DNA of 64,000 nucleotides from Bacillus ectoiniformans. Its GTDB lineage: Bacteria > Bacillota > Bacilli > Bacillales > Domibacillaceae. Shown piece by piece: positions 35,285 to 44,326 of this stretch. The DNA is taken from contig NZ_JAFBES010000012.1 in assembly GCF_016908875.1 (NCBI RefSeq), forward strand, positions 1 through 64,000. Reading direction: 5' to 3'. Numbering within the stretch: the first letter of the stretch is position 1; each line of letters opens with the position of its first letter. Position numbers and translations under genes: made by a program. The notes beneath the pieces are model-generated. The model worked only from the letters and a program-made list of their open reading frames with translations. It was not told the DNA's origin and did no database searches.

Positions 35285-36241
35285 TTATTGAAAAAGAGCC
35301 AGAAACTCCCCATACCCTTCCTCTTCTAACCTTTTTACAGGCACGAACCTGAGAGCAGCCGAATTAATGCAGTAGCGGGCACGGTCTAGGCCAGGGCCAT
35401 CATCAAATACATGACCCAAATGGGAATCGGATGTTTTTGCTCGTACCTCGATCCTCCTCATACCATGTGATGTATCAAACTGTTCCTTTAATTCTGAGCG
35501 GAGCAGCGGTTTCGTAAAGCTTGGCCACCCACAGCCCGCATCATATTTATCCGTCGAAGAAAAAAGCGGTTCCCCCGAAATAATATCCACATAGATCCCT
35601 TCTTCTGTATGGTCCCAATACTCGTTTTGAAAGGGAGGCTCTGTCGCATTCTTTCTAGTCACTTCATATTGAATGGATGTCAGTTCTTCTCGAAGTGCCT
35701 CATCGCTCTTGCGCTTTTTCCAGTTCTCACGGATAAACTGCGCGCGACCAGAGCTTTCCCAATAGTGGTTATAATGAAAGGAAAACTTTTTATAATATTC
35801 TTGGTGCTTCTCTTCTGCTTTGTAGAATGGTCCGGCGGGACGAATTTCCGTTACGATGGGCGTTCGGAAGCGGCCGCTTGCTGACAGTTCAACTTTCGAA
35901 GCTTCCGCCAATTGCCGTTGGCTTTCATTATGATAAAAAATTGCCGTTCGGTAAGCCGATCCTCTGTCACTGAATTGTCCCTCTGCATCTGTGGGATCAA
36001 TTTGCTTCCAATAGAGGTCGAGCAGCTTTTCATAGGGCATAACTTTAGGATCAAACGTAATTTGAACGGCTTCATAGTGGCCGGTTGTTTGTGAAATTAC
36101 CTCCTCATAAGAAGGATTTTTTTCCTCACCCCCTGTATAGCCGGATACGACACCTTTAATGCCTGGCTTTTCATCAAATGGTGAGACCATGCACCAAAAA
36201 CACCCTCCAGCAAATGTCGCTTTCTCTAAATGATGAGGCAT
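35285..36241 (-). CDS. msrAB: Bifunctional MsrA-MsrB methionine sulfoxide reductase
   Basis: Fusion enzyme of 318 residues. The N-terminal MsrA domain (about 1-160) has catalytic Cys14 in AGGCFWC and reduces S-methionine sulfoxide. The C-terminal MsrB domain (about 180-305) has the zinc/structural motif CGWPSF and catalytic Cys in [11 protein letters not shown], and reduces the R form. There is no signal peptide, so it is cytoplasmic. AGGAGG precedes the ATG. It is monocistronic. It protects proteins from oxidative damage. Confidence 0.95.
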   Translation of the reverse strand: MPHHLEKATFAGGCFWCMVSPFDEKPGIKGVVSGYTGGEEKNPSYEEVISQTTGHYEAVQITFDPKVMPYEKLLDLYWKQIDPTDAEGQFSDRGSAYRTAIFYHNESQRQLAEASKVELSASGRFRTPIVTEIRPAGPFYKAEEKHQEYYKKFSFHYNHYWESSGRAQFIRENWKKRKSDEALREELTSIQYEVTRKNATEPPFQNEYWDHTEEGIYVDIISGEPLFSSTDKYDAGCGWPSFTKPLLRSELKEQFDTSHGMRRIEVRAKTSDSHLGHVFDDGPGLDRARYCINSAALRFVPVKRLEEEGYGEFLALFQ

Positions 36242-36404
36242 ACGGGTTTTCCTCCTTATTCGTTTAAGTGTCGGTACCTCTCAAACAGATTAAATAAAGT
36301 AATTTTGAATCACTTACACACTTTATGCAAATTTTATAACATTTACTTGAGGATATACACAAGCAGGTTTCTATCGGCTTGACTAGAATCGATTTAAACA
36401 GTAA

Positions 36405-36437
36405 AGATCCCTCCAGTAAGGTACGCTGGAAGGATCT
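36405..36437 (-). terminator. Terminator of the M28 peptidase gene
   Basis: AGATCC-TCCAG hairpin after the M28 stop, followed by TTTACTGTTT on the minus strand. One mismatch per arm. Confidence 0.65.
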
Positions 36438-36443
36438 CTACTA

Positions 36444-37865
36444 TTATTTCAAATCTTTTTTATGATGGTGGTGCGGTACTTTACCTTTTTTCCCTTTAGG
36501 TTCTTTGTGTTCCTTTCTATCTTTCTTAAACTTAGGTCCCATATGATCAAATTTCGCTTGATCATAGACAGCAGCCCCGACAATTTCAGCTACATCTTGA
36601 AGCTTTTCTTTGCTGATTTTGTCAATAGAGTCTTCTGGCGTGTGATAACCCGGCTCTGTAGGCGAGTGGATAAACAAGGCAGCAGGGATTCCCGCTTCGG
36701 CAAATGGCACATGATCACTTCGGCCTCCCTGTTCATAAGGAGTAGGCTCTCCATTTAACCGTTTACTTGATGCCTGAGCAAGCTCAGTAACCAGGTTTGG
36801 CTTCCCATCTGCCGTCATCATTACTAAATCGCCTGCATCTTTGCTTCCCACCATGTCCAAATTAAAGTTAGCAATGATCCGCTTTCTCTCTTCATCTGAA
36901 AGTTGATCCACATAATGATTAGAACCAATCAGTCCAAGCTCCTCCGCCCCAAAAGTCACAAAACGTATTTCCGTATCTGTAGGTACGTCTTTAAACACGC
37001 GGGCCAGTTCAAGCGTCATGGCTGTGCCCGATGCGTCATCATTTGCTCCAGGGGCCAATTCTACCGAATCGTGATGAGCACCGATCACGATGACATCATC
37101 TGTCGCTTTTCTCTTATTCGTTGGTTTTTTCGTAGCTATGACGTTATGGGAGGTTCTTTCACTTGTATCAGCTCCCGTAACTTTTAAGGAAACGCTTACA
37201 CTTTGATCCGCTACATGAGTCGCTAATGCTTCCCCTTCAGCTTTTGTCAAAGCAACAGCCGGTACATACTCATCATTAGCTTCCCCAAGTGTACCATTTA
37301 ATTCACCGTCTGCGTTATTATAAATAATAACTCCTTCAGCTCCTGCAGCAGCGGCGTTTAACACTTTTTCTCCAAAGGAAATCTCTCCTCGCTGAATAAG
37401 TGCGACTTTGCCAGATAAATCTTTATCAGCCAGTTCATCTTTCTTTCCAAGCCCTGCAAGAACTAGTTCACCCGTGATATCCCCGCTGACAGAATAGGTA
37501 AATGCAGAAGGCTTAAGTTCTCCTTCATACCCATCTGCAGACAGTTCAATGCTGCTAGGCGGCGTATAGCCTAAGAAAGAAAATTCCTGAAGTTCCACTT
37601 CATATCCATACGATTCGAATTGACTTTTAATATATTGAACAGCATTGTATTCCGATTCAGTTCCAGCAACGCGCGGCGTTTTCGCTAAATAATCAATGTT
37701 GTTATACATATAATCGGCATTAATTTGTTTAATGATTTTTTGATCAAATACTTTGTATGGTTGGGAATGCACTTCTTTAGAAGGTTGAGCGAATACAGCC
37801 TGGGTTCCGAAAGCACTTAAAGTTAATGAAGCGGCAAGCATGATTTTTACTGCTGGTTTCTTCAT
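36444..37865 (-). CDS. Secreted M28 zinc aminopeptidase with PA domain
   Basis: Exported peptidase of 473 residues with an N-terminal signal peptide (KIMLAASLTLSAFGTQAVFA). A PA insert covers about 125-220 (GLGKKDELADKDLSGKVALI). The M28 catalytic domain has zinc ligands in GAHHDSVE, the bridging Asp in GANDDASG, the catalytic Glu in EELGLIGS and the late ligands in NLDMVGS and FIHSPTEPGYHTPEDS. The closest described relative is B. subtilis YwaD, a wall-associated aminopeptidase. The C-terminal end is Lys/His-rich and may help binding to wall or metal. GGAGG precedes the ATG. It is monocistronic. Confidence 0.9.
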   Translation of the reverse strand: MKKPAVKIMLAASLTLSAFGTQAVFAQPSKEVHSQPYKVFDQKIIKQINADYMYNNIDYLAKTPRVAGTESEYNAVQYIKSQFESYGYEVELQEFSFLGYTPPSSIELSADGYEGELKPSAFTYSVSGDITGELVLAGLGKKDELADKDLSGKVALIQRGEISFGEKVLNAAAAGAEGVIIYNNADGELNGTLGEANDEYVPAVALTKAEGEALATHVADQSVSVSLKVTGADTSERTSHNVIATKKPTNKRKATDDVIVIGAHHDSVELAPGANDDASGTAMTLELARVFKDVPTDTEIRFVTFGAEELGLIGSNHYVDQLSDEERKRIIANFNLDMVGSKDAGDLVMMTADGKPNLVTELAQASSKRLNGEPTPYEQGGRSDHVPFAEAGIPAALFIHSPTEPGYHTPEDSIDKISKEKLQDVAEIVGAAVYDQAKFDHMGPKFKKDRKEHKEPKGKKGKVPHHHHKKDLK

Positions 37866-38034
37866 AAATTCTTTCCTCCATTACCTATATTTGTATTTAT
37901 AGAAACATAGTATAATAGTTAGAATATTATAAATAGAGTTAAAATTACTAAATATTTTAACCACAAACAGACTATATCGACAAATAGTGATATTTTTCAT
38001 AGGATAAAATACCACTTTTTTCAAAACAAAAAAA

Positions 38035-38067
38035 GACAACGCAGATTCCAGGGGAACTTGCGCTGCC
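38035..38067 (-). terminator. Terminator of the YflT/DUF2382 gene
   Basis: GGCAGCGCAAG and CTGCGTTGTC pair with one bulge and two G-U wobbles on the minus strand, followed by seven T. Confidence 0.7.
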
Positions 38068-38091
38068 TTATGTTAATCTACTTCTCTATTA

Positions 38092-39027
38092 TTAGAAACG
38101 GTTGCGGCGATCAAGATTATCGTCTCGATCTAATAAAGTATCGTCTAAATCACGATCCGCTTTATCTAGCTCGTCCGCTCCTCTTACATCAGCTTCTTCA
38201 CGTTTCACCGTATCATGTACCGTCTCCGTATCTTGAACTTTTCGTTTACCTACGACTATTTCTTCCGTTACGACAGGCTTTTTCGTTACTTCTACACGTT
38301 CTTCAGTGACTGGGATACGAATGCTATCGTCATCTTCAATGATTGGAGTTCCATCATCCGCTAATGTGGATTCATTGACTGGACGACGCTCTACATATAC
38401 CTCATCACGTTCAACAGTAACGTCGACTTTTCTTTCCTCTTCAACAACATCTTTTTCTACATAGACTTCACCTGTTTGAACACGCTCTTTATCCACTTCA
38501 AGACGTTCTTCGCTAAGTTGGATTCTCTGTTCATCTGTCAAGTCTTCATCAAGATCAGTTACTCGGTCTGCTCGTACACCTTCCACTGCCCGATCCGTTG
38601 CTCTTAAATCTGAATCTGTTCCGAATGCATCTGGTCCAAGATTAGGATCGGCTGCATTCGTCAGCGTACGGTCACGGTAATTGTTATCATAATAATCTTT
38701 ATCCACATACAGAAGAATTTTTCCTGTTTCTATATCTCGATAATAGCGATCAGAGTCTGCATCACTTAGTCCCATATGGTTCAATCCGCCTCGAACTTCA
38801 TCTTCTCCAGAAAGAAAAGCCATAAATTTATCCATCCATGATGCCTCATGTGCCGCTGATTCAACTTCCGCTCCTGTGCGCCCTCTTACCATCGAGATAT
38901 TATCTTTATCCTTTGCAACTGCATAAATATCTGATGCGTCATAACCTTCCGCTTTCAACTCATCAATTTTACGAATAACTTCTGTTTGATTATTAAATAC
39001 ACCAATAAATTTTTTATCGTTGTTCAT
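38092..39027 (-). CDS. General stress protein with YflT and DUF2382 domains
   Basis: Acidic soluble protein of 311 residues. The N-terminal YflT (general stress protein 17M) domain covers about 5-110 (FIGVFNNQTEVIRKIDELKA). The C-terminal DUF2382/YsnF domain (about 180-300) has repeated charged strands such as RIQLSEERLEVDKERV and VRIPVTEERVEV-like pairs. The ATG at 39027 has TAGGAGG upstream; the open frame to 39174 is non-coding. A SigB-like promoter sits 48 nt upstream, fitting a general stress protein. The biochemical activity is unknown. The tail is rich in Asp/Arg repeats. Confidence 0.85.
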   Translation of the reverse strand: MNNDKKFIGVFNNQTEVIRKIDELKAEGYDASDIYAVAKDKDNISMVRGRTGAEVESAAHEASWMDKFMAFLSGEDEVRGGLNHMGLSDADSDRYYRDIETGKILLYVDKDYYDNNYRDRTLTNAADPNLGPDAFGTDSDLRATDRAVEGVRADRVTDLDEDLTDEQRIQLSEERLEVDKERVQTGEVYVEKDVVEEERKVDVTVERDEVYVERRPVNESTLADDGTPIIEDDDSIRIPVTEERVEVTKKPVVTEEIVVGKRKVQDTETVHDTVKREEADVRGADELDKADRDLDDTLLDRDDNLDRRNRF

Positions 39028-39074
39028 GTTTAACAGCCTCCTAGAATTTTTTCTGAATTTACCATAGTCATTGT

Positions 39075-39099
39075 CTACCCAGTGTGATATAATTAAAAC
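39075..39099 (-). promoter_or_regulatory. SigB-type stress promoter
   Basis: GTTTTA, a 13-nt spacer and GGGTAG on the minus strand, close to the SigB consensus GTTTAA-N12-15-GGGTAT. Confidence 0.6.
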
Positions 39100-39150
39100 T
39101 TTATACCAAAAAAATATTTTTAGTAGATAAACTTTCGATTTGCTAAAAAA

Positions 39151-39190
39151 AAAACAGATGAAGTTCTTTTTCATCGAACTCCATCTGTTT
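39151..39190 (-). terminator. Terminator of the lost alcohol dehydrogenase gene
   Basis: AAACAGATG-GTTC hairpin followed on the minus strand by about nine T. It lies just beyond the stop of the dehydrogenase remnant and is likely a relic of that gene. Confidence 0.75.
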
Positions 39191-39237
39191 CAATCTTTTT
39201 GGATCTTTTTTCGTCTTCAGGTTATCTATACCTTTTT

Positions 39238-39427
39238 TTAAGGTTTTAAAACAACTTTGACACATTCGTCTTCATGGTCATTAAATATTTTATACGCTTC
39301 AGGCGCCTGTTCAAGCGGCATAACATGGGTTATTATTTCTGTTGGATCAATTTCATTGGCTGTTATTTTCCGAATAGACCCGGCATCTAATGAGTGACTG
39401 GTGCTTGTCCCATTTTTAATTTGATGT
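39238..39427 (-). pseudogene. C-terminal remnant of a zinc alcohol dehydrogenase
   Basis: An open stretch of about 60 codons without a start codon. Its translation contains DAGSIRKITANEIDPTEI, HVMPLEQAPEAYKIFNDHED and ECVKVVLKP before TAA, the typical end of zinc-dependent alcohol or formaldehyde dehydrogenases. Reading upstream, a TGA cuts the frame near 39428 and no further dehydrogenase sequence can be found. The downstream terminator is preserved. The gene has lost roughly 85 percent of its length, apparently by deletion, since no insertion sequence is seen. Confidence 0.8.
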
Positions 39428-39497
39428 TCCTTTCAAAGTAGTGCCAAGACTTTTTGACTTACTATTTATTTCGTTTTCTTTGATTAATAAACAAAAA

Positions 39498-39520
39498 CCA
39501 TCGACCCCATAAGTCAATGG
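39498..39520 (-). terminator. Terminator of the chemoreceptor gene
   Basis: CCATTGAC/GTCGATGG hairpin with one wobble, followed on the minus strand by TTTTTGTTT. Confidence 0.65.
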
Positions 39521-39590
39521 CTAACTATTTTTAAGGAGGCCACTTCTCATCCTCCACGATTATTTAAAAATGAAGAAGCAAGACTTCTTA

Positions 39591-41606
39591 TTAAAGCTTA
39601 AAATTCTTAATAAGATATTGTAACTCCTCAGCTGTATCTGATAAGGAGGAGGCAGAGGCGGATACTTCCTCAAGTGCAGCCAACTGTTCTTGTGTGGAAG
39701 CCGACATGTTTTGTGTCCCTGATGCAGAATGGAGGGCTGCTTCTGCGATCGTATGAATCGAAGCGACAATCATTTCAGCATTATCGGAAATGTGCTGAAT
39801 AGCAGAAGCCACTTCCTCCGTTTGCCTTTTTACATCATCCGTCGCTCTTTGAATTTCTTTGAAGGATTGTCCGGCTTTATTCACCAGCTTGATTCCGTCT
39901 ACGACCTCATGTGTGGTCTTTTCCATGCTTTTCACTGCTGCCTCGGTTTGATGTTTGTTCGCAGAAACTAGTTCTGTAATTTGTTCCGCTGAAGCAGATG
40001 ATTGCTCCGCCAGTTTACGAACCTCATTTGCTACAACTGCAAACCCTTCTCCATACTCTCCTGCCCTAGCTGCTTCAATGGCTGCATTCAACGCCAGTAA
40101 ATTCGTCTGTCTTGAAATAGCAGTAATGGTCTGAATAATATTCCCAATTTGATTGGATTGATCTCCCAACACTTTCACTTCATTAGACAAGCTGCTTACC
40201 GTCATTTGAATCGCATTCATTTGTTCGATAGATTTTTGAATCGCTTCATTCCCGATACTAGCTTTTTCTGAAGTGTCATTTGCGTTAATAGAAACACTTG
40301 TAGCATTATCTGAAATTTGTTGAACACCTAGTGACATCTCATTCACTATTTGTGTGGTTTGTTCTACGCTGTTACTCTGACTTTCTGAGCCGGAAGCAAG
40401 TTCCTGAATCGTGGACGAAATATGTTCAGCTGCCTGTCCTGTTTGCTCAGCACTTGCTGTCAATTGCAGGGCTGAGGCTGATATCGTCTCAGAACTTGTT
40501 GAAATTCTACTGATCAGTTCCCTTAAACCATCTCTCGTTTGATTCAGATGGTCAAACATTTCTCCAATTTCGTCTTTTCGATGAGAAGCCACAGGAACCG
40601 TCAAGTTACCTGAAGCTATTTCCTTCATTGCGCCTTTTAATTCATCAACGGGTTTTGTAATATTTCTTCTTCCTAACATCATGATCATGAATGCAGAAAG
40701 AAAGACCAGAAGGACACCTACTAGGATGAACTTAAGCATTAATTGATGTAATGGTGCAAAGTAATCCTCAACTTCCACGGAACTCATTAAAAGAGACCCA
40801 TTTGATGTACGCTGAAAAGTTAAATACTTAGTTTTATCCTGTTCTTCATATTGAAAGCTGCCTTCCTTTTTATCTGTAATAGCTGGACCAAAAGGAAGTG
40901 CTGTGACCATTTTGCCTATATATTCTTTCTTAGGATGAGCAATGACCTCACCTTGAGAATTAGCAATAAACGTAATACCTGTTGCAGCAAATGTGTTACT
41001 TGATATTTCATCTTGTAAGTTAAAGGAATCGACCAAACTTTGATACTCCTTTGGCTCTTTGCCTATTTGAAACATTCCCGGTTTTTCTTGTCTGGCTACA
41101 CCCACGTACATAAACATCTTTCCGTCTGCTCCACGAACAGCAGGTTCCTGTGCAAGCTCAAAGTTTTTATCCGTAATGCCTTTCAAATAAGGTCTAGATT
41201 GTTCGTTGGAATCATAATTATAGCCAATTACTTCTGAATTACTGCTAAATTGCAGGATTCCTTTTTCATTCATTACGTCTATTTCTGAGACATTAATTCT
41301 CTCAGCTAAAGTCGCTAGCTCTTCAACTGTGTAACTATCTCGCCCTCTTAAAATTTCCCTAACCGCTTTGGCTAAATCTAAGTAATCTTTTTTTAGGCTT
41401 TCCTTGACTATTTCCAAGGTTCCGCTATATGAATTGAAATCACTCTCTAGCTTATCTAAAACCCCTTCTGCCTCTGTTTTCATCTGTTGATCAATGACTT
41501 TTCTTTGAGATTCATAAGTAAAAAACGCAAGGGAGAACACCGTAACAATTATTATACAAATAGTGATGAAGGTTATCTTATGACTTAATTTATTAAAACT
41601 GATCAC
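39591..41606 (-). CDS. Methyl-accepting chemotaxis protein with Cache sensor
   Basis: Transmembrane chemoreceptor of 671 residues. A first helix (about 10-30) precedes a long extracellular dCache-like domain (about 35-285), then helix two (about 292-315), a HAMP domain (about 315-370) and a methyl-accepting domain. The conserved hairpin tip [20 protein letters not shown] is intact, and an acidic-helix bundle with Gln/Glu pairs carries methylation sites. The start is GTG behind GAGGAGCGGG. It should cluster with CheA and CheW, which are not in this window. The ligand is unknown; Cache domains often bind amino or organic acids. Confidence 0.9.
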   Translation of the reverse strand: MISFNKLSHKITFITICIIIVTVFSLAFFTYESQRKVIDQQMKTEAEGVLDKLESDFNSYSGTLEIVKESLKKDYLDLAKAVREILRGRDSYTVEELATLAERINVSEIDVMNEKGILQFSSNSEVIGYNYDSNEQSRPYLKGITDKNFELAQEPAVRGADGKMFMYVGVARQEKPGMFQIGKEPKEYQSLVDSFNLQDEISSNTFAATGITFIANSQGEVIAHPKKEYIGKMVTALPFGPAITDKKEGSFQYEEQDKTKYLTFQRTSNGSLLMSSVEVEDYFAPLHQLMLKFILVGVLLVFLSAFMIMMLGRRNITKPVDELKGAMKEIASGNLTVPVASHRKDEIGEMFDHLNQTRDGLRELISRISTSSETISASALQLTASAEQTGQAAEHISSTIQELASGSESQSNSVEQTTQIVNEMSLGVQQISDNATSVSINANDTSEKASIGNEAIQKSIEQMNAIQMTVSSLSNEVKVLGDQSNQIGNIIQTITAISRQTNLLALNAAIEAARAGEYGEGFAVVANEVRKLAEQSSASAEQITELVSANKHQTEAAVKSMEKTTHEVVDGIKLVNKAGQSFKEIQRATDDVKRQTEEVASAIQHISDNAEMIVASIHTIAEAALHSASGTQNMSASTQEQLAALEEVSASASSLSDTAEELQYLIKNFKL

Positions 41607-41877
41607 TTATCAACCCGCTCCTCTAATCTAACTTCTCCCTATCCGTTCCTATTCAGAAAAGTTTTTGTGTTTAAAATTAATATTTATTAATATTTTAAAA
41701 TATTCGCAATATATTTATAGTCAATTTAAACTATAACCAAAAGAAATGTCAATGTATTTTTGGTATAAATGTAATGTGATGTATCTTTGATTGCAAATTC
41801 GCAATAAATATTTCCGACTTGAATAACCAGTAAATTCCTTAAAGCGCAGCTCTTCGTTTATTCATAAAAACAATTAA

Positions 41878-41905
41878 CCCGCAACCATTTCACTCGGTTG
41901 CGGGC
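41878..41905 (-). terminator. Terminator of the B12-STAS operon
   Basis: CCCGCAACC/GGTTGCGGG hairpin about 95 nt past the STAS gene stop, followed on the minus strand by TTAATTGTTTTT. The rest of 41607-42001 is AT-rich, holds the chemoreceptor promoter region and shows no gene. Confidence 0.6.
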
Positions 41906-42001
41906 TTATTATAGACTCTTTTTAATTGAACAAGATTAATATGATATCAGTAATCGAGATTCAGTTAGTCTAAAGTTCTGATTATCTGACAAAACATTAT
42001 C

Positions 42002-42766
42002 TTAACGCTTATCGATCATATTCCCTAGCACAGCCTTTAATGAAGAAGCAAATTCAAACGGCCAGTCCTGTTGAAACTTACTCATTTCTTTTGAATGATG
42101 CGGCTTTACCCCTGCAATTTTAATCGTCACTTTATTCATATAAGACAACATTTTGAACAAGTCGATTAAATGGGTGACTCCCTCTGAAGAGATTTTTCCG
42201 ACGGCGGTAAAATCAACAATAATTAAATCATGATGCTCTTCGGAAGCAGCCTTTAGAACATGGTCAGTAATAGCTGTTATCTTCTGCGCTGTCATGTCAC
42301 CAAATAACGGCAGTAAAGCAATCTTGGAAGATAAAGCAATATATGGGCCGGAGAGTTCTCTTAACCGCACCATCGCCTCTTCAAGTTCTTCCTTTTTATC
42401 GAGCAGTTCGAAATTAGTAGAGGCAAGCCGACTCTGCAGAGCAAACAATTGATTTTCAAGCTTTGCAATTGCCCCATCCTTCGGCAGCAGAAAAAAATGA
42501 CCGTAATTAGAGGAATCCCAAGAAATATGCACATCAAATAAAGCTAGACGTTTTTTCTTCGTTAACAGATTTAATTCTAAACTGACAGGTTTTGCCGTTT
42601 GAAAACCATGTAATGTTAACTTGTTCATGCTTTCCGGATCCACCAGGTCAGTAATATTCTCTAACATGCCGAAATAATTTTTTGCTTCGCCTGAAACAGA
42701 ATGAATGATTCCTTCTGTGTCTATTTTAAGGTAGGGCACAGGGAACGGATGCTCATAAGGTCGCAT
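42002..42766 (-). CDS. STAS protein, RsbR-like
   Basis: Soluble protein of 254 residues. The N-terminal region (about 1-95) is PAS-like (VPYLKIDTEGIIHSVSGEAK), a coiled coil covers about 98-140 (AKLENQLFALQSRLA), and a C-terminal STAS domain covers about 145-250 (YIALSSKIALLPLFGDM, LIIVDFTAVGKISSEGVTHL). This layout matches RsbR-type stressosome co-antagonists, where a sensor domain precedes a STAS domain that is phosphorylated on Ser/Thr. The start overlaps the B12 gene by 14 nt, so translation is coupled. Partners RsbS and RsbT are not in the window, so a stressosome link is inference. Confidence 0.75.
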   Translation of the reverse strand: MRPYEHPFPVPYLKIDTEGIIHSVSGEAKNYFGMLENITDLVDPESMNKLTLHGFQTAKPVSLELNLLTKKKRLALFDVHISWDSSNYGHFFLLPKDGAIAKLENQLFALQSRLASTNFELLDKKEELEEAMVRLRELSGPYIALSSKIALLPLFGDMTAQKITAITDHVLKAASEEHHDLIIVDFTAVGKISSEGVTHLIDLFKMLSYMNKVTIKIAGVKPHHSKEMSKFQQDWPFEFASSLKAVLGNMIDKR

Positions 42767-43406
42767 TGGTTTTCTCCTCCAGCACCTCAGAAGACAGCCA
42801 ATGATTCGCCATCAATAAATCTTTGAGAATCATCGTATTTCCATCACAATAAGGTCTTAAATCATGCGTAGCAGCCAGGCGTCCCCCTAGCATGATGACC
42901 GGGCGATTGGATAAAGAAGACAAATGTTTAACGTAATGTTTTAAGTGTGGCAAATGATAAACAATAGAAACAGAAAGTCCAATGACATCCGGTTTCCATT
43001 TTTCTGCCGTTTCTAAGGCATATTCAAGTGGCAGGTTTGGCCCGAAAAAGCGGACGTTCCACCCATGTTCCACAAAAAGACTGCTGACCATTTTTAATCC
43101 TAGATAATGCTGTTCACCTTCAAGGCATAGCAGGATCGCTTTCTTTCCGTTAGCCGATTGATCTCCCTGCCAAGAAAATAAACGGGAGAAGACAAAATCA
43201 CAAGTCGCCGTAGCCAAATGTTCATCAGCTACCGTAATTTCGTTCTTCTCCCACAACTCTCCTATATATTGCATAGCAGGGGTGATCAATTGATGAAAAA
43301 TCATCAGATTGGTCATGTCTTCATTTTGCTGTATACATTGTATTGCTGCTTGCTGGTCACCTGCTAATAGGTAATCAGCCAATTCACTCGCTATCTGACT
43401 CACCAT
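42753..43406 (-). CDS. CarH-like cobalamin-binding sensor
   Basis: Protein of 217 residues made of a helical and a B12-binding domain, without a DNA-binding domain. The helical domain has W52 followed nine residues later by E62-H63 (WEKNEITVADEH), which matches the W-x9-EH light-sensing motif of CarH. The B12 fold has E98-x-H100-x2-G103 (EGEQHYLG), the cobalt-binding motif, and SVS near 145. CarH/LitR proteins bind adenosylcobalamin and change state in light. Here the sensor stands alone and is translationally coupled to a STAS gene, so it may pass the signal by protein contact. Light sensing is inferred from the motif; B12 sensing alone is possible. Confidence 0.82.
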   Translation of the reverse strand: MVSQIASELADYLLAGDQQAAIQCIQQNEDMTNLMIFHQLITPAMQYIGELWEKNEITVADEHLATATCDFVFSRLFSWQGDQSANGKKAILLCLEGEQHYLGLKMVSSLFVEHGWNVRFFGPNLPLEYALETAEKWKPDVIGLSVSIVYHLPHLKHYVKHLSSLSNRPVIMLGGRLAATHDLRPYCDGNTMILKDLLMANHWLSSEVLEEKTNATL

Positions 43407-43427
43407 TGCTTTTCACCCCGCTTTTAT

Positions 43428-43781
43428 TTAAGAATCTAACGCACGAATCGCACGATCTATATAATCTAAATAAGCATTTAATTCATTCTCTTCCAGTTGG
43501 TCACTGGATTTTAACAACCCTTCAAGGATTTGAAAATTATCAACGAGATGCTTTGTCCCCATTCCATGCTTCGTTAATATGCCATTCAGCCATATCGCAT
43601 ACTCCACAAAAAACTGGTGGTTATCTAGTTCGAAAGCTGTTTTGAGCTGTTTTAAGTGATGCTCATTATCTTCCTTGCATTTGTTCTTTCCTTGCTCACC
43701 GAAGCGCTCCAAAAGCTGTGGTTCCCGCTTATATATTTGTTCCGTGGCCTTTTCAGCCAGATCGCTGATTGATATTGGCAT
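43428..43781 (-). CDS. Helical protein, partner of the B12 sensor
   Basis: All-helical soluble protein of 117 residues that I do not recognise. A central stretch ELDNHQFFVEYAIWLNGILT with an aromatic core and Leu-rich heptads looks like a small sensory or dimerisation bundle. Its ATG overlaps the stop of the upstream monooxygenase gene (TAATG), and the B12 gene begins 21 nt downstream, so the four genes form one transcript. It has one Cys and several His but no clear metal or heme motif. Its position suggests it is a subunit of the same sensory complex. Confidence 0.65.
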   Translation of the reverse strand: MPISISDLAEKATEQIYKREPQLLERFGEQGKNKCKEDNEHHLKQLKTAFELDNHQFFVEYAIWLNGILTKHGMGTKHLVDNFQILEGLLKSSDQLEENELNAYLDYIDRAIRALDS

Positions 43782-44086
43782 TACCTCGCCACCACCTTAT
43801 ACTGTCGTACTTTCGGTGTTACAGAAGCCAGTTCCTGATTGGGGTACTTTTTCTCTAACTCATGTATTTTCTTAAACTCTTCACTTCTTACCCAGTCCAA
43901 ATAGTGTTCCTTCGTTTGAAAGGTAAGCTGAACCGTTAATTCTCCAGCGTTCTTTTCATTCTGCAAAAGTAAAAAATCCACAAACCCCTCTGCCAGATCA
44001 ACAGCACGGGAGCGGTTTTTATATATAGAAATAACTTCTTCCGCCTGATGATCCTTGACCGGAAAAGTGGAATGAACGATATACAT
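43781..44086 (-). CDS. ABM-domain monooxygenase-like protein
   Basis: Small dimeric ferredoxin-like protein of 101 residues of the antibiotic biosynthesis monooxygenase (ABM) family, starting MYIVHSTFPVKDHQAEEV at 44086 behind AGAGGAG. The pattern with LLQNEKNAGELTVQLTF and HELEKKYPNQEL is close to HmoA/HmoB- and IsdG-like heme monooxygenases. No clear heme-ligand His is defined, so heme degradation is only possible. The open frame to 44200 crosses the upstream terminator. It leads the four-gene B12-STAS operon with a 1-nt stop-start overlap, so it could modify or deliver the chromophore; this is speculation. Confidence 0.75.
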   Translation of the reverse strand: MYIVHSTFPVKDHQAEEVISIYKNRSRAVDLAEGFVDFLLLQNEKNAGELTVQLTFQTKEHYLDWVRSEEFKKIHELEKKYPNQELASVTPKVRQYKVVAR

Positions 44087-44163
44087 AGAAAAATCTCCTC
44101 TCTTTCTACCATAATTCTTCCGTCCTATTATTTCAATATTTTTAAATTTTGGACATAAAAAAA

Positions 44164-44239
44164 GAGGCAGCTTTCGACTTGTCTTCATATAGTTAATCAC
44201 TCTACATGAAATGACTAGGGATTGAAAGCCTCACCTCTT
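44164..44239 (-). terminator. Elaborate terminator hairpin after ycgQ
   Basis: A 76-nt structured hairpin with stems AAGAGG/CCTCTT, GCTTTC/GAAAGC and an inner TTCATGTAG/CTATATGAA, ending in seven T on the minus strand. Wobbles fit only the minus-strand RNA. It lies between ycgQ and the ABM gene. Its size is more than a simple terminator needs, so attenuation of the ABM-B12 operon is possible. Confidence 0.7.
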
Positions 44240-44326
44240 AGGTAAAAATAACCGATCATTCCTCTTATATTGTCAATGAGTATGGACTCTAAGTGAGTTA
44301 GCTTTCTGCTTTTTTGCCAATAAGAA

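Noticed and set aside
38092-38309. Plus-strand ORFs inside the DUF2382 gene
   Set aside because: They mirror the repeated acidic strands of the real gene.
41690-41760. SigD promoter for the chemoreceptor gene
   Set aside because: TAAA and GCGAATAT elements exist, but the spacing is 17 nt and two -10 positions mismatch. SigA-like TTGACA text is also present, so no call is made.
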